7,446 nt of DNA from assembly GCA_900547835.1 (NCBI GenBank), contig URIJ01000105.1:1-7446 (forward strand), given 5' to 3'. The position numbers were made by a program, and so were the translations under genes. Positions 1 through 5,974 of the stretch are shown here, in pieces. Source of the DNA: an uncultured Collinsella sp. (GTDB taxonomy: Bacteria; Actinomycetota; Coriobacteriia; Coriobacteriales; Coriobacteriaceae). The notes under the pieces are model-generated. The model saw only the letters and a list, made by a program, of their open reading frames with translations, made no database searches and was not told where the DNA came from. Within the stretch, counting starts at the first letter, position 1. The number at the start of each line of letters is the position of its first letter.

Positions 1-1313
1 ACGGTCTTGGGAGCCTTTTCGGCCTCATCGTCGGACTCTTCCTCGCGGCCAGGGGTCTTAAGGTCCTTCTTAAGAATGATGAACTTGAAGACGAAGTAGT
101 ACACCACGAAGTAGATGGGGCCGAGGAACAGGATAACCTGCCAGTTGGAGCCCTTGGCTGCACCCATAATGCCGTTAAAGATCAACGACAAGAGCGGGCC
201 ACCGAAGGACGCGGAGCCAGCCACGTTGAACTGCAGGATATAGGTCAGCGCATAGGCAAGACCAGCCATGAGAGCGTGGAACACGTAAAGGATGGGCGCG
301 ATGAACAGGAAGGAATACTCGAGCGGCTCGGTGATGCCGGAAAGGATGCAGGGCACCACAATGGCAATCATGAGCGCTGCGGTCTTCTTCTTGTTCTTGG
401 GAAGTGCCGTCTTGTAGAAGGCGAGTGCAGCGCCGGGCAGGCCGAACATGGCGAAGATAACCTTGCCGTTCATGACAAAACGGCTGACCTCAATGTTAAA
501 CGGCGTGTTGGCTGAGCCCAGGATCGCATTGTAGATATTGATAGCGCCCTGAACAGTCTGGCCGTCGATGGTCTCGACGCCACCGAGCGACGTGAAGAAG
601 AACGGCAAATAGACAAAGTGATGCAGGCCAAAAGGCAGGAGCATGCGTTCGCCGGCGCCGTAGACAAATGCACCAAAGGCACCCGTAGTCTTGATGAACT
701 CGGACAGCGCACCGAGAGCGTTCTGAATAAACGGGAAAACAAAGGACATGACCAATGCGAGGATGCTGCATGGGAGCAGCGTCACCGCCGGAATAAAGCG
801 CGTGCCGTTGAAGATGGAGAACACGGCAGGCAGCTCAATCTTGTAGTAACGGTTATGCAACCATGCGACGATTGCACCCACCAGAAGACCGCCGATAACG
901 CCCGTGTCGAGCGTGGTGATACCGAGAATCGTGCTCTGGCCCGTCGTAAGATTCGCGGGATCGATGACGCCAGTCGCCGTGAGGAACGTGCCCATCACGG
1001 AGTTCATGCACATGTAGCCCAAAAAGCCACAAAGCGCCGCGGTGGCCTTCTCGGACTTGGCGAAGCCATAGGCGAGACAAATCGAGAAGATAACCGGGAT
1101 GTTGCTCATAACGATGCCGGCTGCAGCCTTAAGAATCGAAAAGAAAATCGCAAAGCCCGGAGCAGCAAGCCAGGGAACAGCTGCCGTAAGGGTGGGACTG
1201 GTAAAGGCATTGCCAAAGCCCTGAAGGATGCCGGCGATTGGCAGGATCAAGACAGGCGTCATGAGGACTTTGCCCAAGCGCTGGAACTTTGCCAGCAGCT
1301 CATCTTTGTTCAT
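1..1313 (-). CDS. PTS alpha-glucoside-type enzyme IIC (probably IICB), 3' end cut off by window
   Basis: Membrane permease of the glucose-superfamily phosphotransferase system, importing a sugar and phosphorylating it with the phosphate relayed by its IIB domain. I translated 437 residues from ATG at 1313-1311; the frame stays open to the window edge. The N-terminus (residues 1-40) is the amphipathic start and first membrane segment typical of IIC, followed by many hydrophobic segments. Family hallmarks are GERMLLPFGLHH (221-231), and GITEPLEYSFLFIAP (326-340), the conserved IIC loop. From about residue 414 the chain becomes charged (KKDLKTPGREEESDDEAEK), which looks like the linker to a IIB domain lying beyond position 1. 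AAGAGGGG precedes the ATG by about 6 bases. It follows the GH4 gene by 82 bases, so the substrate is probably a maltose-like alpha-glucoside (MalX/AglA type). The exact sugar cannot be told from sequence. Confidence 0.9.
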   Translation of the reverse strand, partial: MNKDELLAKFQRLGKVLMTPVLILPIAGILQGFGNAFTSPTLTAAVPWLAAPGFAIFFSILKAAAGIVMSNIPVIFSICLAYGFAKSEKATAALCGFLGYMCMNSVMGTFLTATGVIDPANLTTGQSTILGITTLDTGVIGGLLVGAIVAWLHNRYYKIELPAVFSIFNGTRFIPAVTLLPCSILALVMSFVFPFIQNALGALSEFIKTTGAFGAFVYGAGERMLLPFGLHHFVYLPFFFTSLGGVETIDGQTVQGAINIYNAILGSANTPFNIEVSRFVMNGKVIFAMFGLPGAALAFYKTALPKNKKKTAALMIAIVVPCILSGITEPLEYSFLFIAPILYVFHALMAGLAYALTYILQFNVAGSASFGGPLLSLIFNGIMGAAKGSNWQVILFLGPIYFVVYYFVFKFIILKKDLKTPGREEESDDEAEKAPKT

Positions 1314-1335
1314 GGGATACCCCTCTTAAAGAAAC

Positions 1336-1366
1336 GGGGCGCGCAGCTCTACAGCCCACACGCCCC
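1336..1366 (-). terminator. Intercistronic GC-rich hairpin with short T-rich tail
   Basis: Reading the minus strand, GGGGCGTGTGG pairs with CTGCGCGCCCC around a 9-base loop (11 pairs, 3 of them wobble), followed by GTTTCTTT at 1335-1328. It lies between the GH4 stop and the PTS start. It could be a weak terminator or attenuator that lowers transporter expression relative to the glycosidase, or a 3'-end stabiliser of the GH4 message. The T tract is interrupted, so termination would be partial at best. Confidence 0.4.
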
Positions 1367-1395
1367 ATAACAGTTATCAAGCGCTATGGAACTAG

Positions 1396-2721
1396 CTACT
1401 TAAGCTCCGGCCAGTAATCCTTATTGGCCTCGATGAGCTTGTCGAGCACTTTGCGAGCCTTCTTTGCGTCACCGACCAGACGATTAAGCGTGAGTGCCTG
1501 CAGGGCCTTCTCGTAGGACCCTTCCATCCAAGCCTCAACAGTCAGGCGCTCATAGGCGTACTGGTTCTCCATAAGACCGCGATAGAAAGTGCCAATCTTG
1601 CCAACAGCATAGGGCTGCGGACCATTGGCGCCCACGCTTGCCGCGACCTCGACCATGGCGTCATCGGGCATACCCTCGATAATGCCGTTGTTGGGCACGA
1701 TGACAATGAAGGTCTTGTTGGTGTTGCGATAAATGGCCGAGGTGATTTCCACGATCATATCGCCATGAGCATCGTTCTGCACAACCGAGGAGTTCTTTGC
1801 GGTGCCGACTTTGGCAACACGCTCGCACTCGGCGAACACGCGCTTCTCACGACCGTTGATAACCTCGTCGGAGCGAGTGTAGTCGGGGTCGAGGTGAGCG
1901 ACCTTGTACTCGGGATACAGATAGTACTGCAGATAAGTGTTAGGCAGATAGTCGGGGAAGTCCTCGAGCATGTCCTTGACCATGGCGTAGGTATCAAGCC
2001 AGGACTGGTCACGCTGCTCGGCATCGGCAGGAAGGAAGCCGTTCTTCTCCGTGTACTCCTTAATCTGCGGGACGAGGTCATGACCCTCTTCATCGTAGAT
2101 GTGCTTGAACCAACCGAAGTGATTGAGGCCAAAGTACACGGGCTCCGTCTTGCTCATATCGCGACCGAGCAGGCGACCGTAAGAGCGCATGAGGTTGACG
2201 GGCTGATCGCAGATGTTGAGGACGCGATGCTCATCGGGCAGGACGCGCTCGAGACCATATGCCACAATAGCAGCCGGGTTGGTGTAGTTGATAATCCACG
2301 CCTCCGGGCTATGAGCGCGAACGTCGTTGACGATCTCAACCATGTCATGCATGGAGCGCATACCGTAAGCCATGCCGCCGGGGCCCACCGTTTCCTGGCC
2401 GATGATTCCCATATGCAGCGGAATCTTCTCGTCCTTGCTGCGCATCTCATAGCCGCCGGTACGAATCTGGCAGAGCACAAAGTCGACGTCGGTGTATGCC
2501 TCGTCCTTATCGGTGGTGTAACCAAACTCCACACCGGGCTCCTCCTCGGCGAAGAGGATCTTGCCAAACTCGCCAATCGGACGCTGGCGCTCGGCATCGA
2601 TGTCGTAGAGCATCACGCGGTTCAGCGGCAGAATGTCCATGTGCTTGGTCAGGGCTTTAAGAATGCCGGGGCACCACGTGGAGCCGCCGCCAACGATCAC
2701 AATATTGAGCTTATCCTTCAT
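1396..2721 (-). CDS. glvA: 6-phospho-alpha-glucosidase, glycoside hydrolase family 4
   Basis: Cytoplasmic enzyme that splits the 6-phosphorylated alpha-glucosides delivered by the PTS into glucose 6-phosphate and the other moiety, by the GH4 oxidation-elimination route needing NAD+ and a divalent metal (usually Mn2+). The 441 residues equal the length of Fusobacterium MalH and nearly that of Bacillus GlvA. The N-terminus shows the NAD fold (IVIVGGGSTWCPGIL, 8-21). INYTNPA (144-150) and GLNHFGW (198-204) are family motifs. Cys171 and His201 sit where the metal ligands are, Asp172 where the catalytic acid is, and Tyr263/266/267 lie near the catalytic tyrosine. The signature tetrapeptide is CDQP, whereas characterised phospho-alpha enzymes have CDMP and phospho-beta enzymes CNVP; the Asp favours alpha specificity. 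GGAGGG lies 7 bases before the ATG. It is first in a minus-strand operon with the PTS gene and divergent from the RpiR gene. The symbol denotes the GlvA/MalH/AglB type, not a proven orthologue. Confidence 0.92.
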   Translation of the reverse strand: MKDKLNIVIVGGGSTWCPGILKALTKHMDILPLNRVMLYDIDAERQRPIGEFGKILFAEEEPGVEFGYTTDKDEAYTDVDFVLCQIRTGGYEMRSKDEKIPLHMGIIGQETVGPGGMAYGMRSMHDMVEIVNDVRAHSPEAWIINYTNPAAIVAYGLERVLPDEHRVLNICDQPVNLMRSYGRLLGRDMSKTEPVYFGLNHFGWFKHIYDEEGHDLVPQIKEYTEKNGFLPADAEQRDQSWLDTYAMVKDMLEDFPDYLPNTYLQYYLYPEYKVAHLDPDYTRSDEVINGREKRVFAECERVAKVGTAKNSSVVQNDAHGDMIVEITSAIYRNTNKTFIVIVPNNGIIEGMPDDAMVEVAASVGANGPQPYAVGKIGTFYRGLMENQYAYERLTVEAWMEGSYEKALQALTLNRLVGDAKKARKVLDKLIEANKDYWPELK

Positions 2722-3019
2722 GTTCCGTCCCTCCAGGGTTGGCTGATCGGTGTTCTCGAAGACCTTGGGCTCCGCGGTTGTCCTCGGCTTGCTTCGTTTC
2801 GATTGCTATTTTGCGACATGAGGTCATCTGAGAGTCTCCGTGTGGGCCAATGCGAAACGGGGACACATGATTTCGCTCACAACACAGATATGTGTAGGCA
2901 GACACGCACGTTTGCCCAGTTCATAGGCAATAGGCAATCTTGACCGATTACCGATTTCTCACCTGGCAACACAAAGCGGTACCATATATACGACGAGGTG
3001 CGAGGGGCTGAAACATCTT
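2722..3019. promoter_or_regulatory. Divergent control region of the alpha-glucoside operon and its RpiR regulator
   Basis: This 298-base gap must hold both promoters. Visible elements: a GCGAAA (2852-2857) / TTTCGC (2871-2876) inverted repeat; a 14-base near-palindrome TGATTTCGCTCACA (2868-2881) one mismatch from the catabolite-repression consensus TGWNANCGNTNWCA; the palindrome ACACA-GATA-TGTGT (2882-2895); and two tandem 7-base duplications, AGGCAAT (2925-2938) and ACCGATT (2943-2956). An AT-rich TACCATATATA at 2980-2990 is the best -10 region for the regulator gene, without a good -35. No clear sigma-70 pair is visible for the minus-strand operon. Which element binds the RpiR protein cannot be decided from one sequence. 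Confidence 0.5.
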
Positions 3020-3769
3020 ATGAAAGATCAAGAATCTTTTTATGATCATGTGCGAGCTGGCGAGAGCAAGCTCAACGATCTCGAAAGCGAGATCATGCGC
3101 TACATCATCGAGCTGCGTGATGATATTGACGATGTCACGCTTAAGAGCGTTGCTGAACGGTTCTTTGTCGCTCCCAATACAATCGTCAGGCTCGCCCATA
3201 AGCTTGGCTTCTCGGGATTTACAGAGCTCAAACAATCGTATTCCGCCTCGCTCGACCGCAATCGATTCACTATCGAGACACTTCCGCTCGACGCCCAGCT
3301 CATACAAACCAAAGACCTGCTTAACGACCGGGTCATCGACTCGGTTGTAAGCCTTATCCAGGACGCCTCGCATATCGTGTTCTTCTGCTCGGGCTTTTCG
3401 AAATACCCGTGCCTCGAGATGGCTGAAAAGCTCAAAATAATGGGCAAGAACACCGATACGCTCAGTGAACGCCATGTTATGAGGCATTACGCAGAACTCC
3501 TCGGCAAAAACGACCTGGTCTTCAGCGTTTCCGTAAGCGGCGAGACGCAGGTGTCTATTGACGCCACATCGATAGCCAAAACGCGCGGATGCAAGGTTGT
3601 CACGCTCACCGGCTTTTCTCGAAATTCTCTCTCGAAACTAGCCGACTACCCTATCTACACCGTGCAAAAAGAAATCCGCTTGGGCAGCATGGACCTCGAC
3701 AGTCGATTGATGTTCTATTACGTTTTCGAATTGATATTTGAGCGTTACTTCAAACTGGCCAAGAAATAA
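3020..3769 (+). CDS. RpiR/MurR-family transcriptional regulator (HTH + SIS)
   Basis: Cytoplasmic DNA-binding regulator that senses a phosphosugar. The 249 residues start MKDQESFYDH. Residues about 15-80 form the HTH_6 domain, with the recognition region SVAERFFVAPNTIVRLAHKLGFSGF (43-67), the family signature. Residues about 107-235 form a SIS domain with the phosphosugar-binding serine loops FCSGFSK (122-128) and SVSGET (171-176). At 249 residues it is a little shorter than the common 280. It is transcribed away from the GH4-PTS operon, the layout expected of a local regulator, and is functionally comparable to GlvR, the RpiR-type regulator of the Bacillus maltose PTS/GH4 operon. The start is preceded by GAGGGG 12 bases upstream, rather far for a good ribosome site. 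No closer in-frame alternative keeps the full HTH. The family assignment is firm; ligand and activator/repressor mode are inferred. Confidence 0.92.
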   Translation: MKDQESFYDHVRAGESKLNDLESEIMRYIIELRDDIDDVTLKSVAERFFVAPNTIVRLAHKLGFSGFTELKQSYSASLDRNRFTIETLPLDAQLIQTKDLLNDRVIDSVVSLIQDASHIVFFCSGFSKYPCLEMAEKLKIMGKNTDTLSERHVMRHYAELLGKNDLVFSVSVSGETQVSIDATSIAKTRGCKVVTLTGFSRNSLSKLADYPIYTVQKEIRLGSMDLDSRLMFYYVFELIFERYFKLAKK

Positions 3770-3830
3770 AATTTGGCATGCGCCCGGCTTCGACTCTTTA
3801 GCAGCCTTCTTATATGAAAGGTATCGTCCT

Positions 3831-4277
3831 ATGCAACGCGTACTGTTTATCTGCCATGGGAACATCTGCCGCTCGACGATGGCTGAGTCGGTGTTTACCG
3901 AGCTCGTGCGCCGCGCTGGGCGCGAGGCGGAGTTTGTCATCGATTCCGCAGCGACCTCAACTGAGGAGATCGGCAACCCGCCGCACCACGGTACCGTTGC
4001 CAAGCTACGCGAGGCCGGAATTCCCATCGTCGCACATCGCGCACGTCAGGTGCGTCGCGCGGAGTATGGCAACTGGGACCACATTGTCTATATGGATGCT
4101 GAGAACGCGCGTGGCCTGCGTCGCATCTTTGGCGACGACCCCGACGGCAAGATTACGCGCTTGCTCGATTGGACCGGGCGCCCCGGCGACGTGGCCGATC
4201 CCTGGTACACCGGCAATTTCGATGCCACCTACCGCGACGTGCTCGCCGGTTGCGCCGCTATGCTCGAGCAGCTGTAG
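3831..4277 (+). CDS. Low-molecular-weight protein tyrosine phosphatase
   Basis: Small cytoplasmic cysteine-based phosphatase acting on phosphotyrosine (or phosphoarginine) proteins. The 148 residues match the usual 140-160. The P-loop CHGNICRS (Cys8 to Ser15) fits CxGNxCRS, with Cys8 as nucleophile, Cys13 as the usual resolving partner and Arg14 as phosphate binder. The general-acid loop is DPWY (Asp123-Tyr126). All catalytic residues are present. I place the start at ATG 3831 because the P-loop normally begins within 10 residues of the N-terminus and GAAAGG (3816-3821) lies 9 bases upstream; an upstream in-frame ATG at 3738 would overlap the RpiR gene and add an unrelated 31-residue leader. 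It lies 61 bases after the regulator on the same strand, so read-through is possible, but no functional link is evident. Bacterial homologues often dephosphorylate a tyrosine kinase of capsule synthesis; none is visible here. Confidence 0.93.
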   Translation: MQRVLFICHGNICRSTMAESVFTELVRRAGREAEFVIDSAATSTEEIGNPPHHGTVAKLREAGIPIVAHRARQVRRAEYGNWDHIVYMDAENARGLRRIFGDDPDGKITRLLDWTGRPGDVADPWYTGNFDATYRDVLAGCAAMLEQL

Positions 4278-4313
4278 GAAAGCGAGGTCGCAGGCCACGC
4301 CTTCGGCGCGAAA

Positions 4314-4408
4314 CGAGCGTGGATAATCTCCCGCATGAAAAATGAGCGTGGATTTTCTCCCACTTTGAGCATTCAAGTGCGCTCTAAACGGGAGAAAATC
4401 CACGCTCA
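4314..4408 (-). terminator. Long inverted-repeat terminator between convergent genes, with a third degenerate arm
   Basis: TGAGCGTGGATTTTCTCCC (4343-4361) and its exact reverse complement (4390-4408) form a 19-bp perfect stem with a 28-base loop that itself can pair (TTTGAGC with GCTCTAAA). The right arm ends one base before the stop of the minus-strand TIGR04076 gene. In the minus-strand sense the stem is followed by ATTTTTC, giving an intrinsic terminator for that operon; in the plus sense no T run follows. A further same-direction copy, CGAGCGTGGATAATCTCCC, lies at 4314-4332 (16 of 19 identical). Stem length and copy number suggest a dispersed repeat doubling as a terminator. Confidence 0.7.
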
Positions 4409-4409
4409 C

Positions 4410-4739
4410 CTATTCGTCGACGATCTCGGCGAGCCAGACGTTGAGGGTGTCGACCTCGGGGCAGCAGAACTTTGCCGTACCGGGCTCGTTTCCAGGCACG
4501 GTTCCGCCGTAGCGCAGGATATCGATATAGGGAAAGCCCACGTGACAGGCCATGGCGCACATCTTACCGCGGTCTCGGTCGAAGTCAAAAACGTCGCCCG
4601 GCTTGTGACCATGGTGGCAGCGACACGCACCCAGCTGGTCCACGCAGCTCACGCGGATACGCGGCCGCTTGCCACGCGGCGCGCCGAGCAGCCTGTTCTC
4701 GCCCGCAGGCTTGACGCCGTCCTCGCCAGCATTACTCAT
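4410..4739 (-). CDS. TIGR04076-type small cysteine-rich protein
   Basis: A 109-residue soluble protein of unknown function. I assign it to TIGR04076 from remembered family features: a basic N-terminus leading to RIRVSCVDQLGACR, then GHKPGDVFDFD (44-54), GKMCAMACHVGFPYIDILRYGG (58-79) and a late CCP (92-94). Cysteines at 32, 39, 41, 61, 65, 92 and 93 suggest metal or redox chemistry, but no function is established. I prefer ATG 4739 over the in-frame TTG two codons upstream: the sequence ATGAGTAA makes this start overlap the stop of the upstream kinase gene by 8 bases, a pattern typical of translational coupling. No strong ribosome site is seen ahead of it, which fits reliance on coupling. The terminator hairpin begins just past the TAG stop. 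Confidence 0.78.
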   Translation of the reverse strand: MSNAGEDGVKPAGENRLLGAPRGKRPRIRVSCVDQLGACRCHHGHKPGDVFDFDRDRGKMCAMACHVGFPYIDILRYGGTVPGNEPGTAKFCCPEVDTLNVWLAEIVDE

Positions 4740-5556
4740 GGTCAATCACATCCAGGCAGGCCTCGATGGGAAGGCCAGCCGACTTGTCCTCTTGGTCGGC
4801 ATTGCGCTCGATAAGCTCAGCCACCACACGCATGGCATCGGACGTCGCGCGCTGCAGACTCCAGCCTGCCATAACGCGGCCGACGAGCACCGCCGAGAAC
4901 GTGTCGCCCGTGCCCGGGAAATAGACCGGAATCAGGTCAAAGGGAATCGTGAAGTACTCCCCCGCCACATAGTCGTAACCGATAACCGCGTTCGTGCCAT
5001 TGACCACGGCGCTCGTAATGACCACCGATTTGGCACCCAGCTCGCGCACGGCGTCCACAAGGGCGCGGGCCTCATCGGGCGTGATCTGCTCTGCAATAGG
5101 CGTATCGGTGAGCAGACAGGCCTCGGTGTAGTTGGGCACCGCGTAATCGGCGCACTCGAGCAGGTGCCTCATGAGACCGATCGTGGACTCGGGCACGCCC
5201 GCATAGAGCTTGCCGTTGTCGCCCATGATGGGGTCGACGAACACCTTGGTGCCCTTTTGCCCGCGGCGGTGGCAAAAGTCCGAGATGATGCGCGTCTCTT
5301 CCTCGGTCACGATAAAGCCGGTCGAGATGGCGTCGAACTCAAACCCGAGCTCCTCCCAGATAGCGAGGCTCTGGCGCACGTACTCGGTGGTGTCATGGAT
5401 GTAGAACTTGGGATAGTTGAGCGTATCGGACACCAGCGCCGTCGGCAGGTTGTGGATGCGATAGCCCATGTGCGACAGCACCGGCAGCATGGCGGAGAGC
5501 GCGACCTTGCCGTAGCCGCACATATCGTTGATCAGCAGCAGCTGAGTGTTCTTCAT
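4732..5556 (-). CDS. pdxY: Pyridoxamine/pyridoxal kinase (PfkB/ribokinase-like)
   Basis: ATP-dependent kinase of vitamin B6 salvage, phosphorylating the 5' hydroxyl of pyridoxal or pyridoxamine in the cytoplasm. The 274 residues (usual about 280-290) start MKNTQLLLINDMCGYGK. The conserved block VDPIMGDNGKLY (107-118) is typical of pyridoxal kinases, PNYTEA (141-146) holds the usual metal-associated Asn/Glu, and GTGDTF (215-220) is the anion hole with catalytic Asp218. I chose ATG 5556 because AAGGGAG lies 6 bases upstream; an in-frame GTG at 5580 would add eight residues absent from the family. The ribosome site lies in a tiny AGGG-AGA-CCCT fold (5568-5558). It heads a two-gene operon with the TIGR04076 gene. 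The N-terminal motif differs from E. coli PdxY, so hydroxymethylpyrimidine kinase activity is not excluded, but the overall fit is best to pyridoxamine kinase. Confidence 0.88.
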   Translation of the reverse strand: MKNTQLLLINDMCGYGKVALSAMLPVLSHMGYRIHNLPTALVSDTLNYPKFYIHDTTEYVRQSLAIWEELGFEFDAISTGFIVTEEETRIISDFCHRRGQKGTKVFVDPIMGDNGKLYAGVPESTIGLMRHLLECADYAVPNYTEACLLTDTPIAEQITPDEARALVDAVRELGAKSVVITSAVVNGTNAVIGYDYVAGEYFTIPFDLIPVYFPGTGDTFSAVLVGRVMAGWSLQRATSDAMRVVAELIERNADQEDKSAGLPIEACLDVIDHE

Positions 5557-5606
5557 GAGGGTCTCCCTTGGTTCGGGCACGGCGCAGCAGCGCCACAGTG
5601 CGACTA

Positions 5607-5612
5607 AGTGTA
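5607..5612 (-). promoter_or_regulatory. Candidate -10 box for the pdxY operon
   Basis: On the minus strand TACACT lies about 50 bases before the kinase start, giving a plausible leader of roughly 45 bases that contains a small GGCGC-TGCT-GCGCC hairpin (5594-5581). There is no convincing -35 box at 16-18 bases upstream. A GGGGACGTT repeat (5618-5626) sits directly upstream, so the repeat cluster may have intruded on the promoter. Confidence 0.35.
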
Positions 5613-5617
5613 GCGCA

Positions 5618-5838
5618 GGGGACGTTGTGAGCGGGCGCTACGGTCGCGAAGAGCGCATTGTTGCGAAAAGGTTACGAAAACGAGGTAGTCGTTGGGGACG
5701 TTCTTAAATGACTAGTCAAACAAGAACGTCCCCAACGACTATCCCGGCAATTAGCCCAAGGAGTGTCCCCAAGTGCCGGCACATAAGGAACGTCCCTAAG
5801 TGCCAAAACGACTGGTCGGGCAACGCCGATGTTTTGGC
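5618..5838. repeat. Gene-free spacer with GGGGACGTT-type repeats and a perfect 20-bp hairpin
   Basis: No plausible gene lies between the kinase start and the insertion sequence. Five related motifs occur: GGGGACGTT at 5618-5626 and 5694-5702, its complement AACGTCCCC at 5725-5733, GTGTCCCCAAGTGCC at 5763-5777 and AACGTCCCTAAGTGCC at 5789-5804. The second and third form a perfect 20-bp stem (5686-5705 with 5722-5741) whose 16-base loop carries the palindrome TGACTAGTCA (5709-5718). GCCAAAAC (5802-5809) and GTTTTGGC (5831-5838) form a further inverted repeat next to the insertion point. Such clusters resemble REP/MITE debris mobilised by Y1 (IS200/RAYT-like) transposases, but no transposase is present to prove it. 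Confidence 0.75.
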
Positions 5839-5850
5839 GAAGTCAGACAC

Positions 5851-5863
5851 TATGACCCAATCC
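5851..5863 (+). repeat. Left subterminal inverted repeat of the IS1111-type element
   Basis: TATGACCCAATCC, an exact reverse complement of the right copy. Pairing stops on both sides of the 13 bases. Confidence 0.9.
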
Positions 5864-5963
5864 AGGGGCACGGAAACGACAGGAGCCCCCGCTCGTGACC
5901 GCGGGTCGGGGCTGCGACAATGTTGTTGAAGTGCCAGAGGCGCAGCCGCGCCGCAACGAGGTT

Positions 5964-5974
5964 GGGAGGCTCCC
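5964..5974 (+). promoter_or_regulatory. Transposase ribosome-binding site within a small hairpin
   Basis: GGGAGG (5964-5969) lies 5 bases before the GTG start and decides it. The same bases form GGGA-GGC-TCCC ending directly at the start codon, a 4-pair fold that could partly hide the site and keep transposase translation low. This is inferred from pairing only. Confidence 0.5.

Noticed and set aside
618..1370. 250-codon open frame on the plus strand, opposite the PTS gene
   Set aside because: Charged, low-complexity translation with no family resemblance; it mirrors the well-supported IIC gene on the other strand.
1765..2943. 392-codon plus-strand open frame opposite the GH4 gene
   Set aside because: The GH4 protein has full motifs and a strong ribosome site; the antisense frame has neither and arises from host codon bias.
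3789..3816. TTCGAC with TATATG 16 bases later as a promoter for the phosphatase gene
   Set aside because: It would start transcription at or past the ribosome site GAAAGG, leaving almost no leader; the hexamers are also poor.
4669..5607. 312-codon plus-strand open frame opposite the kinase gene
   Set aside because: Histidine/arginine-rich translation without motifs, fully antisense to pdxY.
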